A DNA stretch of 64,000 bases from Bog-532 sp963833835 (GCA_963833835.1 CAWHZI010000016.1:372001-436000); one strand, 5' to 3'. Positions 20,829 through 30,468 are shown, counted from the stretch's first letter. Notes: generated from the letters alone by a model not told the origin. Numbers and translations are program-made.

Positions 20829-21134
20829 CTACTCGGCGTCCGGCACCTGATAGTGCAGCACGTTCGGATCGCGCTCCAGCAGGTACCGGTCATCTTCGGG
20901 GTAGTAGACCGCCCGGTCGATGTCTTCGCCCGCGAACGCCTCGATGGCCTGCAACGAGTCCCAGAAGCTCAGGGTGACGATCTCCACCCGGTCGCCGTCG
21001 GGCCGGCGCAGCAGCCAGGCCCCCCGGTTGCCCGGGGTCTGCAGGTAACTCTCGATCCCGGTCTGCTGGACGTAGGCCGCGTACTCGTCTGCGTCCTGCG
21101 CCCGCACCGCTCCCCGCCATAGCCTCGCGATCAT
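20829..21134 (-). CDS. small dimeric alpha/beta-barrel protein (ABM-like)
   Basis: A 101-aa protein starting MIARLWRGAVRAQDADEYAAYV. The pattern of N-terminal strand, helix, VEIVTLSFWDSLQAIEAFAGED and a C-terminal YYPEDDRYLLERDPNVLHY is that of antibiotic-biosynthesis-monooxygenase-like dimeric barrels. These act as small oxygenases or heme-degrading enzymes, or have no known activity. It sits 2 nt after the galK stop, so it is in the gal operon. A direct link to galactose metabolism is not evident. Confidence 0.8.
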   Translation of the reverse strand: MIARLWRGAVRAQDADEYAAYVQQTGIESYLQTPGNRGAWLLRRPDGDRVEIVTLSFWDSLQAIEAFAGEDIDRAVYYPEDDRYLLERDPNVLHYQVPDAE

Positions 21135-21136
21135 GT

Positions 21137-22420
21137 TCAGATCATGCGCTGGGCGGCATCGGAAGGGAAGGCGCTGAGGAACTCCGGCTCGGTCCAGCCT
21201 CGCTCGGCGAAGGCGGCCCGGACCCGCCCCGACACCTGCTCCACGTCGGCCTCGGGTATCAGGGCCAGGGCGGAACCGCCGAAGCCGCCGCCGGTCATGC
21301 GGGCTCCCAGCGCGCCGGCGCTGACGGCCACGTCCACGGTGACGTCGGCTTCCGGCCAGGACACTTCGAAGTCGTCGCGGAGCGAGGCGTGCGACCGGCT
21401 CAGCAGCGCGCCGACCTCGCTGAGCGAGCGGAAGTCACCGCCGCCCGAGGCGCGCAGCAGGCTGGTCACCTGACGGACCCGCAGGTTGTCGGTGACCACG
21501 TGCCGCGCCCGGCGGTGCAGCACCGGGTCGTCCAGCGCACCCAGCTCGCTGACGTCGTGCACCGCGCGCAGCGACGGGACCCGGAGCCGGCGGGCCGCTT
21601 CGGCGCACTCGGCCTGCCTGCTCCCGTACTCGCCGTCGGCCAGCTTGTGCTTGGCCCGGGTGTCGATGACCAGCACCCGCACCCCGGCCCGGCCCGGCCG
21701 GAACGGCACCTGGCTCGATTCCAGCGACTGGCAGTCCAGCAGCAGGGCGTGCCCGGCCCGGCACAGCAGCGACGCGGACTGGTCCATGATCCCGGACGGC
21801 ACCCCGGCGAACTCGTTCTCGGCCCGGCGCGCGATGCGGGCCAGTGCGGGCCGGGCCAGGTCCGGCCGGCCCGCCGTACCGTGGCCCGCCGAATCCCGGT
21901 CCGCGCCACCGGGAGCCCAGTCGAGCGGAGCCCAGTCACCCAGCGAGTCCGGCCCGACCAGCTCGGTCAGGGCCAGGGCGACCGAGCATTCCAGCGCGGC
22001 CGAGGAGGACAGCCCGGCCCCGTCGGCCAGGCACGAGTCGATGGCCAGGCTGGCCGCGGGCACCGGGTAGCCCGCCGCCAGCAGGGACCAGGCCACCCCG
22101 GCCGGGTACCGGGCCCAGCCGGGCAGCTGTTCCCGGATCTCGTCCAGCTTGGCCGGGGTACCGTCGGGCCCGGGCCGGAGCCGGGCCATCGGTATCTCCA
22201 CCCTGGCGCTGGGGTCCCGGCGGGTGCGCAGGGCCAGCACGTCGTCGCGGCGCGGCGACGCGGCGGCGACGATGCCCTCGCCCAGGGCGAACGGCAGCAC
22301 GAAGCCGTCGTTGTAGTCGGTGTGCTCACCGATGATGTTGACCCGCCCGGGCGCCAGCCAGACGCCCTGCGGCCGGTGCCCGTAGCAGCTGCGGAACCAC
22401 CGGGCGCCGCGCTCCGCCAC
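21137..22420 (-). CDS. galK: galactokinase
   Basis: Phosphorylates galactose to galactose-1-phosphate (Leloir pathway; GHMP kinase). Signature: APGRVNIIGEHTDYNDGFVL; ATP-binding GAGLSSSAALECSVAL; C-terminal GARMTGGGFGGSALAL. The 427-aa length is slightly above the family mean because of an Asp/Gly/Ala-rich insert around ADRDSAGHGTAGRPD. It starts with GTG at 22420. It follows galE by about 40 nt and is 2 nt from the ABM-like gene. Confidence 0.97.
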   Translation of the reverse strand: MAERGARWFRSCYGHRPQGVWLAPGRVNIIGEHTDYNDGFVLPFALGEGIVAAASPRRDDVLALRTRRDPSARVEIPMARLRPGPDGTPAKLDEIREQLPGWARYPAGVAWSLLAAGYPVPAASLAIDSCLADGAGLSSSAALECSVALALTELVGPDSLGDWAPLDWAPGGADRDSAGHGTAGRPDLARPALARIARRAENEFAGVPSGIMDQSASLLCRAGHALLLDCQSLESSQVPFRPGRAGVRVLVIDTRAKHKLADGEYGSRQAECAEAARRLRVPSLRAVHDVSELGALDDPVLHRRARHVVTDNLRVRQVTSLLRASGGGDFRSLSEVGALLSRSHASLRDDFEVSWPEADVTVDVAVSAGALGARMTGGGFGGSALALIPEADVEQVSGRVRAAFAERGWTEPEFLSAFPSDAAQRMI

Positions 22421-22462
22421 CGAGTGCCAGGCCCGCGGCGACGTGACCGTCCGGGCCGGAGA

Positions 22463-23482
22463 TCATCGGGCGCCCGCGCCGGGCTCCGCGGCGTCGCGGG
22501 CCGGCTGCTGGCCGAACGTCCAGGCGTCGGCCACCATCGCGGGCAGGTCGCGGGTGGCCCGCCAGCCCAGGTCGGTGCGGATCCGCTCCGAGGAGGCGAC
22601 CAGCACGGCCGGGTCCCCCTCGCGGCGCGGCGCCAGCTCGGCCGGGATGTCGACCCCGGTCACCTCGCGGCAGACGTCGACGACCTGGCGGACCGAGAAG
22701 CCGGTCCCGTTGCCGAGGTTGTACACGCGGTGCTGGCCCGGCTCGGTGGCCCCGAGGGCCAGCACGTGGGCCTGGGCCAGGTCGGCCACGTGGATGTAGT
22801 CCCGCACGCAGGTCCCGTCCGGCGTCGGGTAGTCGTCGCCGAAGATCTTCACCGCCCCGGCCGGGCCGTCGCCCTCAGCCTTGGGCAGGGCGATCTTGAG
22901 CACGTTGGGGATCAGGTGCGTCTCGGGGGAGTGCCGCTCGCCGTACCACTGGCCGCCGGTGTCCTCGTGCGCCCCGGCCACGTTGAAGTACCGCAGGCTC
23001 ACCGCGCCGAAGCCGAACATCCGGGCGTACTCGGTCAGGGTCGTGTCCACGGCCAGCTTGGTCGCCCCGTACGGGTTGGTGGGCCGGGTCGGGTCGGTCT
23101 CCTCGATCGGCGTCCGCTCCGGCTCGCCGTAGGTCGCCGCGGTCGAGGAGAACACGATCCGGCGCACCCCGGTCTCCCGCATCGCCTCCAGCAGGGCCAG
23201 GCTGCCGCCCAGGTTGTTCGACCAGTACAGGCCGGGCTTGGCCACCGACTCGCCGACCAGCGACTTGGCCGCGAAGTGCAGCACCGCGTCGGTGCCCTCG
23301 GCCAGCACCCGGGCCGCGTCGTCGCGCAGGGTGCCGCGGACGAAGGTGGCCTTGGGCGGCACCGCGTCCGCGTGCCCGGTGGACAGGTCGTCCAGCACCG
23401 TCACGTCGTGGCCCGCTTCGATGAGGGTCGAGGCGACCACGCTGCCGATGTAGCCCGCGCCGCCCGTGACGAGCAGCCTCAT
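22463..23482 (-). CDS. galE: UDP-glucose 4-epimerase
   Basis: Interconverts UDP-galactose and UDP-glucose. The extended-SDR protein has 339 aa: GGAGYIGSVVASTLIEAG (NAD binding), FSSTAATYGEPERTP (Ser/Thr) and the YGATKLAVD catalytic Tyr and Lys. The ATG at 23482 overlaps the galT stop in ATGA, so translation is coupled. An 18-codon upstream extension in frame lies inside galT and is rejected. Confidence 0.97.
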   Translation of the reverse strand: MRLLVTGGAGYIGSVVASTLIEAGHDVTVLDDLSTGHADAVPPKATFVRGTLRDDAARVLAEGTDAVLHFAAKSLVGESVAKPGLYWSNNLGGSLALLEAMRETGVRRIVFSSTAATYGEPERTPIEETDPTRPTNPYGATKLAVDTTLTEYARMFGFGAVSLRYFNVAGAHEDTGGQWYGERHSPETHLIPNVLKIALPKAEGDGPAGAVKIFGDDYPTPDGTCVRDYIHVADLAQAHVLALGATEPGQHRVYNLGNGTGFSVRQVVDVCREVTGVDIPAELAPRREGDPAVLVASSERIRTDLGWRATRDLPAMVADAWTFGQQPARDAAEPGAGAR

Positions 23483-24696
23483 CCTGCCTCCCGCAGTCGT
23501 TGCGCCGCGGTCTCCGGCGCGATGTCGTTGATCCACACGCCCATGCCCGATTCCGTCCCGGCCAGGTACTTCAGCTTCCCGGGGGCCCGGCGGAGCGTGA
23601 ACACCTGCAGGTGCAGGCCGAACTCCCGTCTTGCTTCAACGTCTGTAACCGGCGCCTGGTGCCAGGCCGAGATGTACGGGGCCGGCGTGCCGAACAGCCC
23701 GTCGAACCGCCGCAGCACGTCGAGGTAGAGGTGGCCGAGCGCGTCCCGGGCCGCGTCGTCCAGGGCGGCCAGGTCCGGCACCCGGCGCACCGGGAACAGC
23801 AGCACCTCGTACGGCCACCGGGCCGCGGGCGGGACGAACGCCACCCAGTCCTCGTTGCGGGCCACGATCCGGGTGCCCTCGTCCAGCTCGGCCGCCACCA
23901 GATCCTCGAACAGGTTCTGGCCGCTCTGCAGTCCGTACGAGCGGGCCTGGATCACCTGCTGCCGGACCCGCGGGGTTACGAACGGGAAGGCGTAGATCTG
24001 CCCGTGCGGGTGATGCAGGGTGACCCCGATCTCCACCCCCCGGTTCTCGAAGATGTAGACCTGCTCGATGCCGGCCATGGCGCTCAGGGCCTCGGTCCGG
24101 TCGGCCCACGCCTCGATCACGGTGCGCACCCGGCGCGGCGTCAGCTGCGCGAACGAGGCGTTGTGGTCCGACGTGAAGCAGACCACTTCACACCGTCCGT
24201 AACCGGGTCGCTGCTCGGCGAGACCGTCGTCCAGCGCGGGCAGTCTCACCCCGGTGGTGGCGCTCGCGATCGCGCTTGCACCGCGCAAAGAAGGGAACCG
24301 GTTCTCGAAGACCACCACGTCGTAGCTGTCCGCGGGTACCTCCGTCGGCCGGCCCGGCGCGGACGGGTCCAGCGGGCACTGATCGGGAGGAGGCAGGAAC
24401 GTGCGTTCCTGGCGCGCGGCGGCGATGACCACCCATTCGCCCAGCAGCGGATCCCAGCGCAGCGACTGCTCCGGGGACACCTCATCAGGCCCCGGCACCT
24501 TGGCCAGTCCTTCGCGCAGGTCACGAGCCTGCACGCGGTTCAGCTCCGGCGCCTCGTCGAAATATATGATCTCCCGGCCATCGGCCAGCCGCGTGCTGTT
24601 CTTCCACGCCAGCCGGCCGCGGCCCGCTTGCATCGCTTGGGTGCCCACAGGAGCCATACGGTATCGGTTTTCCGTTATCTCGTTCGGCCCGGGCAC
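23479..24696 (-). CDS. galT: galactose-1-phosphate uridylyltransferase
   Basis: Second Leloir step, first gene of the galTEK operon. Motifs: STRLADGREIIYFDE, LRWDPLLGEWVVIAAARQER, VVFENRFPSL and HHPHGQIYAFPFV (His-Pro-His catalytic motif). The GTG start at 24696 has GAGGGG about 10 nt upstream and gives 405 aa. Starts at ATG 24657 or further in are possible, since the first ~25 residues (before RGRLAWKN) are not typical. Confidence 0.95.
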   Translation of the reverse strand: MPGPNEITENRYRMAPVGTQAMQAGRGRLAWKNSTRLADGREIIYFDEAPELNRVQARDLREGLAKVPGPDEVSPEQSLRWDPLLGEWVVIAAARQERTFLPPPDQCPLDPSAPGRPTEVPADSYDVVVFENRFPSLRGASAIASATTGVRLPALDDGLAEQRPGYGRCEVVCFTSDHNASFAQLTPRRVRTVIEAWADRTEALSAMAGIEQVYIFENRGVEIGVTLHHPHGQIYAFPFVTPRVRQQVIQARSYGLQSGQNLFEDLVAAELDEGTRIVARNEDWVAFVPPAARWPYEVLLFPVRRVPDLAALDDAARDALGHLYLDVLRRFDGLFGTPAPYISAWHQAPVTDVEARREFGLHLQVFTLRRAPGKLKYLAGTESGMGVWINDIAPETAAQRLREAG

Positions 24697-24831
24697 GTTC
24701 CCGGCCCCTCACGTCCGGCCGGGCTCCGGTACTTCGCCCAGGATACGGACCCAGGGAATTAGACTGACCGCACGTAGTGGCTGGTGGCCGGGGCGCGACC
24801 GGAGCTACATCAGGAGAACCCGGGGATCAAG

Positions 24832-26436
24832 GTGACCCAGCTCATCGGGGACATTGTCATCGTCCTCGTCATCGTGCTGATCGGCGGCTTCTTCGCCGCG
24901 GCCGAAATGGCGCTGGTCTCGCTGCGCGAGGGCCAGATACGCAAGCTCTCCCAGCGCGGCAAGCGCGGCCAGAAGGCCGCCATGCTGGCCCAGGACCCCA
25001 ACCGCTTCCTGTCCTCGGTCCAGATCGGCGTGACCCTGGCCACGCTGGTCTCCGGCGTGTACGGCTCGGCTACCCTGGTCGGCTTCCTCGAGCGTTGGCT
25101 GAAGAGCCTGAACGTGCCGTCCGGCTGGGCCTCGGCAGGCGCGTTCGCCGTGGTCACCGTGGCCATCACGTTCGTCACCCTGATCCTTGGCGAGCTGGCG
25201 CCCAAGCGGATCGCGCTGCAGCGGGTCGAGGCCATGTCGCTGCTGGCTGCCCCGATCCTGGACCGGATCTCGGTGCTGGCCCGCCCGCTGGTCTGGCTGC
25301 TGTCCGTGTGCACCGACGTGGTGGTCAGGATCCTCGGCGGCAACCCCAAGGCCAACCGCACGGTGATGTCCGAGGAGGAACTGCGTGACCTGTTGGCCAG
25401 CAATCAGGCGCTGAGCGCGGACGAGCGGCAGATCGTGGGGGAGGTCTTCGACGCGGGCAAGCGGCAGATCCGCGAGGTGCTGCGGCCCCGGACCGAGGTC
25501 GAGTTCGTGGCCGAGGACCTGCCGCTGAACGAGGCGGCCGAGCTGGCGGTGCGCGTGCCGTACTCGCGGCTGCCGGTCTACCAGGGCTCCTACGACAACG
25601 TGATCGGCTTCGTCCACATCCGCGACCTGCTCGACCCGGCCCGGACCAACCGGCCGCTCACCGTCGGCCAGGTCAGCCGGCACGTGAAGTTCATGCCGAA
25701 CAGCAAGACCGTGCTGGCTGCGCTGTCGGAGATGCGCCGGGAGCGTGCGCACCTGGCCATCGTGGTCGACGAGTACGGCGGCACGGCCGGCATCGTCACG
25801 CTGGAGGACCTGGTCGAGGAGCTGATCGGCGACATCCGCGACGAGTACGACGTGGACCAGGACCGGCCCCGTCGGCTGCGCACCGGGGAGGTCGAGGTGG
25901 ACGGCCTGCTCAACCTGCACGAGTTCGAGGAGCAGACCGGAATCGAGCTGCCCGAGGGCCCGTACGAGACCGCGGCCGGCTTCGTCCTGGCCGGCCTGGG
26001 CGAGGTGCCCCAGGTCGGCAACTCGGTCGAGGTGGACGGCCAGCGGATCACGGTCACCGAGATGGACGGCCGCCGCATCGCCCGCCTGCGCATAGCCCCG
26101 GCCGCCCGCCCCGAGCCCCCGGAGCCAGCCCTCACCGCCACCCAGGCCCCCTTCGGCCTACCCGGCCCGCCCGCCCCACAGGCCCCTTCCGACCAAGCCG
26201 CCCCGCCCGCCTCCCAGGCCCCCTCCGCCTCACCCCCCGCGTCCACCCCACAGGACCCGCCAGCCCCAGGTGCCCCAGGCATCCCGCCCGCCTCCCAGGC
26301 CCCGCCAGCCCCAGGCACCCCACCCGGCTCGGCGGCCTCTCCAGACGCGCCAGCACCGGAGCCCAGCCCGCCCAACGGCCAGTCCAACGGGCAGGCCCCG
26401 GCGCCCCAGCGCAGCACGTCAGGCGGCCGGGGCTGA
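24832..26436 (+). CDS. CNNM/CorC-type membrane protein with CBS domains (HlyC/TlyC family)
   Basis: Membrane protein of about 534 aa. DUF21 domain: GDIVIVLVIVLIGGFFAAAEMALVSLREGQ and further hydrophobic segments to about residue 180. Two CBS domains follow (VLRPRTEVEFVAEDLPL; HLAIVVDEYGGTAGIVTLEDL with EELIGDIRDEYD), then a CorC_HlyC transporter-associated domain. The last ~105 residues are Pro/Ala/Gly low complexity. Family members are linked to Mg/Co efflux; the name haemolysin is historical. The start is uncertain: GTG 24832 is preferred; the frame is open from 24784. Confidence 0.9.
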   Translation: MTQLIGDIVIVLVIVLIGGFFAAAEMALVSLREGQIRKLSQRGKRGQKAAMLAQDPNRFLSSVQIGVTLATLVSGVYGSATLVGFLERWLKSLNVPSGWASAGAFAVVTVAITFVTLILGELAPKRIALQRVEAMSLLAAPILDRISVLARPLVWLLSVCTDVVVRILGGNPKANRTVMSEEELRDLLASNQALSADERQIVGEVFDAGKRQIREVLRPRTEVEFVAEDLPLNEAAELAVRVPYSRLPVYQGSYDNVIGFVHIRDLLDPARTNRPLTVGQVSRHVKFMPNSKTVLAALSEMRRERAHLAIVVDEYGGTAGIVTLEDLVEELIGDIRDEYDVDQDRPRRLRTGEVEVDGLLNLHEFEEQTGIELPEGPYETAAGFVLAGLGEVPQVGNSVEVDGQRITVTEMDGRRIARLRIAPAARPEPPEPALTATQAPFGLPGPPAPQAPSDQAAPPASQAPSASPPASTPQDPPAPGAPGIPPASQAPPAPGTPPGSAASPDAPAPEPSPPNGQSNGQAPAPQRSTSGGRG

Positions 26437-26453
26437 TGCCCTAAACTCGGCAG

Positions 26454-28031
26454 GTGCACCCGTCCGGCAGCTTCGACACCGTCCTCGTCGTGGACTACGG
26501 GGCGCAGTACGCGCAGCTCATCGCGCGTCGCGTCCGTGAGTGCCACGTCTACTCCGAGATCGTCCCGCACACGATGCCGGTCGCCGAGATGCTCGCCCGC
26601 AAGCCCAAGGCGATCATCCTGTCCGGCGGCCCCGCGTCGGTCTACGCGGATGGTGCCCCGCCCGGCCCCGATGGCCTGTTCGACGCGGGCGTCCCGGTCT
26701 TCGGGATCTGCTACGGCTTCCAGCTCATGGTCCAGAACCTCGGCGGCACGGTCCGCCGGACCGGCGCGGCCGAATACGGCGCGACCACCCTGGACGCCGC
26801 CGCCGTGGCCCCCGGCAGCCTGCTGGCCGGGCTGCCCGCCCGTCAGCGGGTGTGGATGTCGCACGGCGACACCTGCGTCGCGGCGCCGCCCGGGTTCGAG
26901 GTCACCGCCTCCACCGGGGCCACCCCGGTCGCGGTCATTGAGGACGGCGACCGCAAGCTCTTCGGCGTGCAGTTCCACCCCGAGGTCATGCACACCGACC
27001 ACGGCCAGGCCGTGCTGCAGCGCTTCCTGGACGCGGCCGGCTGCCAGCCAGGCTGGACCACGGCCGGCATCATCGACGAACAGGTCGAGCACATCCGGGC
27101 CCAGGTCGGCGACGGGGTCGCGGTCTGCGGTCTGTCCGGCGGGGTGGACTCGGCCGTGGCCGCCGCGCTGGTCCAGCGGGCCATCGGCGACCGGCTGTAC
27201 TGCGTGTTTGTCGACCACGGCCTGCTCCGCAAGGGCGAGGCCGAACAGGTCGAGAACGACTTCGTGGCCGCCACCGGGGTCCGGCTCAAGACGGTCAGCG
27301 TGGCCGAGCAGTTCCTCGGCGCGCTGGCCGGCGTGAGCGACCCGGAGCAGAAGCGGAAGATCATCGGCCGCGAGTTCATCCGCACCTTCGAGCGGGCCGC
27401 GACCGAGATCGCCGCGGACGCGCAGAGCCAGGGTGAATCGGCCCGTTTCCTGGTCCAGGGCACCCTGTACCCGGACGTGGTGGAGTCCGGTGGCGGTACC
27501 GGCGCGGCCAACATCAAGTCCCACCACAACGTGGGCGGGCTGCCCGCCGACCTGAAGTTTGAGCTGGTCGAGCCGCTCCGGGCCCTGTTCAAGGACGAGG
27601 TGCGCTCGGTGGGCGAGGAGCTGGGCCTGCCGCACGACATCGTGTGGCGGCAGCCGTTCCCCGGACCGGGGCTGGCCATCCGGATCATCGGCGAGGTCAC
27701 CGCGGACCGGCTGAGCGTCCTCCGCGACGCCGACGCGATCGTCCGGGAGGAGCTGTCCCGGGCCGGCCTGGACCGGCGCATCTGGCAGTGCCCGGTGGTG
27801 CTGCTGGCCGACGTTCGCTCGGTCGGCGTGCAGGGTGACGGCCGGACCTACGGCCACCCCGTGGTGCTCCGGCCGGTGACCAGCGAGGACGCCATGACCG
27901 CGGACTGGGCCCGGGTGCCCGAGGACGTGCTGGCCCACATCTCCACCCGGATCACCAACGAGGTTCCGCAGATCAACCGGGTCATCCTCGACGTGACCAG
28001 CAAGCCGCCCGGCACGATCGAGTGGGAGTAA
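26454..28031 (+). CDS. guaA: GMP synthase (glutamine-hydrolysing)
   Basis: Converts XMP to GMP. 525 aa. Class I amidotransferase domain: DTVLVVDYGAQYAQLIARRV, Cys in FGICYGFQLM, HPEV. ATP-pyrophosphatase domain: LSGGVDSAVAAAL. C-terminal dimerisation domain ends KPPGTIEWE. The GTG at 26454 lies 6 nt after a TAAACT -10 box (26442-26447), so the transcript is probably leaderless. The purine theme recurs with guaB and guaB3 at 35.5-38.3 kb. Confidence 0.98.
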   Translation: MHPSGSFDTVLVVDYGAQYAQLIARRVRECHVYSEIVPHTMPVAEMLARKPKAIILSGGPASVYADGAPPGPDGLFDAGVPVFGICYGFQLMVQNLGGTVRRTGAAEYGATTLDAAAVAPGSLLAGLPARQRVWMSHGDTCVAAPPGFEVTASTGATPVAVIEDGDRKLFGVQFHPEVMHTDHGQAVLQRFLDAAGCQPGWTTAGIIDEQVEHIRAQVGDGVAVCGLSGGVDSAVAAALVQRAIGDRLYCVFVDHGLLRKGEAEQVENDFVAATGVRLKTVSVAEQFLGALAGVSDPEQKRKIIGREFIRTFERAATEIAADAQSQGESARFLVQGTLYPDVVESGGGTGAANIKSHHNVGGLPADLKFELVEPLRALFKDEVRSVGEELGLPHDIVWRQPFPGPGLAIRIIGEVTADRLSVLRDADAIVREELSRAGLDRRIWQCPVVLLADVRSVGVQGDGRTYGHPVVLRPVTSEDAMTADWARVPEDVLAHISTRITNEVPQINRVILDVTSKPPGTIEWE

Positions 28032-28098
28032 CGAGCGGTAGCGGCCCGAGCGGCCAGACGACCAGAAGGGCCGTCACCGGCGTGAACCTGGCCGCGTC

Positions 28099-28115
28099 CC
28101 GGGAGTAGTACTCCC
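28099..28115. terminator. hairpin between convergent guaA and coiled-coil gene
   Basis: CGGGAGTA and TACTCCCG are perfect 8-bp arms around one base; as RNA a 6-bp stem with a 5-nt loop forms. It lies between convergent genes, so a bidirectional terminator is plausible, although there is no T run. Confidence 0.45.
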
Positions 28116-28188
28116 GTCTCGGGGGCGCGCGGCTGCTCTTCGCTGGTGACGACCCTCTGGCTGGCCGTCGGGACGGTGTCCCGTGGGA

Positions 28189-30171
28189 TCAGGCGTGATC
28201 GCGGCTGTGCTGCTCCGGTACCGTCCGCCGGCCCGGACGGAGCAGGGCCTCCGCCAGCGTGAGCACGGTCTCCTCGAGGGACTCCAGCCGGCTGGCCATG
28301 TCGGTCTGGATCGCGCTCACCACCTTGGTCACGACCTCTTCGACCTCGGCGTGGCCGGGCCGCGACCGCAGCTCGTCGGCCAGCGGTGACAGCACCGCGG
28401 CCAGCCGGTCTTCCAGCGCGTCGAGCCGCGCCGACAAGACGGTGGCGGACTTGCCCGCGGCCTCGCCCAGCTTGCGCTGCGCGTCGTCCAGCCCGAGCGA
28501 GGTCGGCAGGTGGCCGAGCTGCCGGGTGACCGCCTCCAGCCGCCCGTCCACGGTCTCGAACTTGGCCCCCATGCCCTCGATCCGGCCGCCGACGCCTTCG
28601 AGCCGGCCGTCCAGGCCGTCCATCCGGCCGTCCAGCGAGCCGAGCTTCTGATCGACCGTGGCGATGTGGTCGTCCACCTGGGTGATCCGGTCGCCGTGGG
28701 TGCCGATCCGGGTGTCCAGCCCTTCCATCCGGCCGTCCAGGGTCTCCATCCGGCCGTCGAGCGAGCCGAGCAGGTCGTCGACGGCGGCGATGTGCTCGCC
28801 CAGCTTCTCGTCCACCGCGGTGATGTGCGCCCCGAGCGTGCCGTCGACCGCCGCGATGTGCTCGTCGAGCCCGCCGATCTGCGCGCTGGCCTGCTCGCTG
28901 TACTCGGCGACCCGCTGGTCCAGCTGTTCCATCCGGGCCTCGGCCCGCTCGCCGCTCTCACCGAGCCGCTGGCCGAACTGCTCGATCCGGTTGCCGAGCG
29001 TACCCACCTTGCCGTCGGTGGCGGACAGCTTGGCGTCGAACGCCCCGAGCTTGCCGTCGGTCCCGGTCAGCTTGGCGTCCATGGCGTTGAGCTTGTCGGG
29101 AAGCGGCGCGGTCCGCTCGCTGACCGTCGCTACCTGGCTGCCGATCATCCCCATCTGCTCGTTGATAGCGGCGATCCGCTCGTTGATCAGCCCGATCCGG
29201 TCATCGGTGTCGCCGATGTGGTCGTCGAGGCGGTCGATCCGGTTGGCCAGCGCCCCGACCTTGCCGTCGGTCCCGGTCAGCTTGGCGTCGAGTGCCCCGA
29301 GCTTGTTGTCGACCGTGCCGACCTTGTCGTCGGTGTCGCCCAGCCGCTCTTCCAGCCGCTCCAGCCGGTTGTGGGCCACCTCGATCTGGCCGCCGATCAG
29401 GTCCACCTGCCCGGTCAGCCCGGACATCGTGCCCGCCAGCCCGTCGATCTTCTCGCTGGCCCCGGCCAGGCCCTCGGTCAGCTTGGTTTCCAGCTTCTCC
29501 GACAGCGCGGCCAGCCCCTGGTCGAACCGGGCCGTCTGGGCCGCGAGCCCCTGGTCGATCCGGCCCTTGATGGCCGAGAGCTCTTTGTCCAGGTAGGCCG
29601 CGCGCTGGGACAGCTCGGTGATGGCCTTGTCCAGGCGGCCGAACCGGCTCGTGGCCGCCTCCATGCTCTGCTGCAGCCGGTCGCCGTGCTGCTGCATGCT
29701 CTTCAGCCGCTCCTCCTGGAGCTTGAGCATGTCCCGGGCCTGGCCGATCAGGGTGCAGAGGGACTCCAGCCGCGGCAGCACCTGGTCCACGTTCTCCGAC
29801 ACCACACCCAGGTCCGCCCACAGCGCGGGCAGCTCGGCCACCGGCTTCATCTGGGCGCTCAGGTTCCGCAGGTGCCCGGGCATCGACTCGGCCCAGGCCG
29901 GCGCGGTCTCCTTGGCGTCATCCAGCTGGCGGCGCATCGCCTCGGTCTGTGCCGTCAGCTGGCCGGCCAGGTCGGTGAGCTCATGCTCCCGGACCTCCTT
30001 GACCAGCCACTCCAGCCCTTCCAGGTGCTTGCGGATCTCCTCCAGCGCGCTCGCGTGGGACCGTTGGTCCGTCACGTGATCCTGGACCGTCCGCGCGAGC
30101 AGGTCGCGCATCCGGTCCGCGGGACCGGGCTGGCTACCGCGCATCAACAGATGGTTGGCCGACTGATCCAT
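28189..30171 (-). CDS. large repetitive coiled-coil protein, function unknown
   Basis: The 660-aa acidic protein has no signal peptide or membrane segment. Residues about 1-130 are ordinary helical sequence (LEGLEWLVKEVREHELTDLA). From about residue 150 to 590 the chain is almost wholly short repeats with a 7-residue rhythm, such as LDGRMEGLDTRIG and TVDNKLGALDAKLTGTDGKV, with Gly/Asp at fixed points and hydrophobics three and four apart. This resembles phage-fibre and laminin-like trimeric stalks. A C-terminal helical domain follows (LDALEDRLAAVLSPLADEL). The ATG at 30171 is followed by DQSANHLLMRGSQ. Convergent with guaA, divergent from groES. I know of no assigned function. Confidence 0.85.
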   Translation of the reverse strand: MDQSANHLLMRGSQPGPADRMRDLLARTVQDHVTDQRSHASALEEIRKHLEGLEWLVKEVREHELTDLAGQLTAQTEAMRRQLDDAKETAPAWAESMPGHLRNLSAQMKPVAELPALWADLGVVSENVDQVLPRLESLCTLIGQARDMLKLQEERLKSMQQHGDRLQQSMEAATSRFGRLDKAITELSQRAAYLDKELSAIKGRIDQGLAAQTARFDQGLAALSEKLETKLTEGLAGASEKIDGLAGTMSGLTGQVDLIGGQIEVAHNRLERLEERLGDTDDKVGTVDNKLGALDAKLTGTDGKVGALANRIDRLDDHIGDTDDRIGLINERIAAINEQMGMIGSQVATVSERTAPLPDKLNAMDAKLTGTDGKLGAFDAKLSATDGKVGTLGNRIEQFGQRLGESGERAEARMEQLDQRVAEYSEQASAQIGGLDEHIAAVDGTLGAHITAVDEKLGEHIAAVDDLLGSLDGRMETLDGRMEGLDTRIGTHGDRITQVDDHIATVDQKLGSLDGRMDGLDGRLEGVGGRIEGMGAKFETVDGRLEAVTRQLGHLPTSLGLDDAQRKLGEAAGKSATVLSARLDALEDRLAAVLSPLADELRSRPGHAEVEEVVTKVVSAIQTDMASRLESLEETVLTLAEALLRPGRRTVPEQHSRDHA

Positions 30172-30434
30172 GGGGGGTGCTCCTTAGCCAGGGGTGATAC
30201 CGCTCGCCGGCCTGGTGCCCGGCTGGGTGGGTTCGTTGAGCCCGCGTCCTGCTGGTCCTGCGGGGGATCCCGCCGCCGTGCCCACCGGCCGCGCATCTGC
30301 GCGATACGGCCCGTGGCCCCTGGCGATTGCCGGATAATCCTCTCGCGAACGGCGCCAACGTTAGTAGCTGGCTGTAGTCGAGCAAGCACAGATAGTGAAA
30401 TCCGTAGCCGGAAGGTTACGCAGTTGCGCCCGTG

Positions 30435-30463
30435 TTGACGGGGCGGTGCGGGCTGGATACTGT
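30435..30463 (+). promoter_or_regulatory. groES promoter
   Basis: TTGACG at 30435-30440 matches the -35 consensus; GGATACTGT at 30455-30463 supplies a -10 (spacing 15-17 depending on the hexamer chosen). The CIRCE operator begins 6 nt downstream. Confidence 0.55.
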
Positions 30464-30468
30464 CAGAC

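Noticed and set aside
28600..29300. Short regularly spaced repeats that could suggest a CRISPR array
   Set aside because: They are in-frame degenerate codon repeats of the coiled-coil protein, with no constant repeat/spacer structure and no cas genes.
28510..30438. 642-codon plus-strand frame opposite the coiled-coil gene
   Set aside because: Its repeats are the reverse complement of the heptads on the minus strand. The minus frame has a sensible start, amphipathic pattern and normal codon use.
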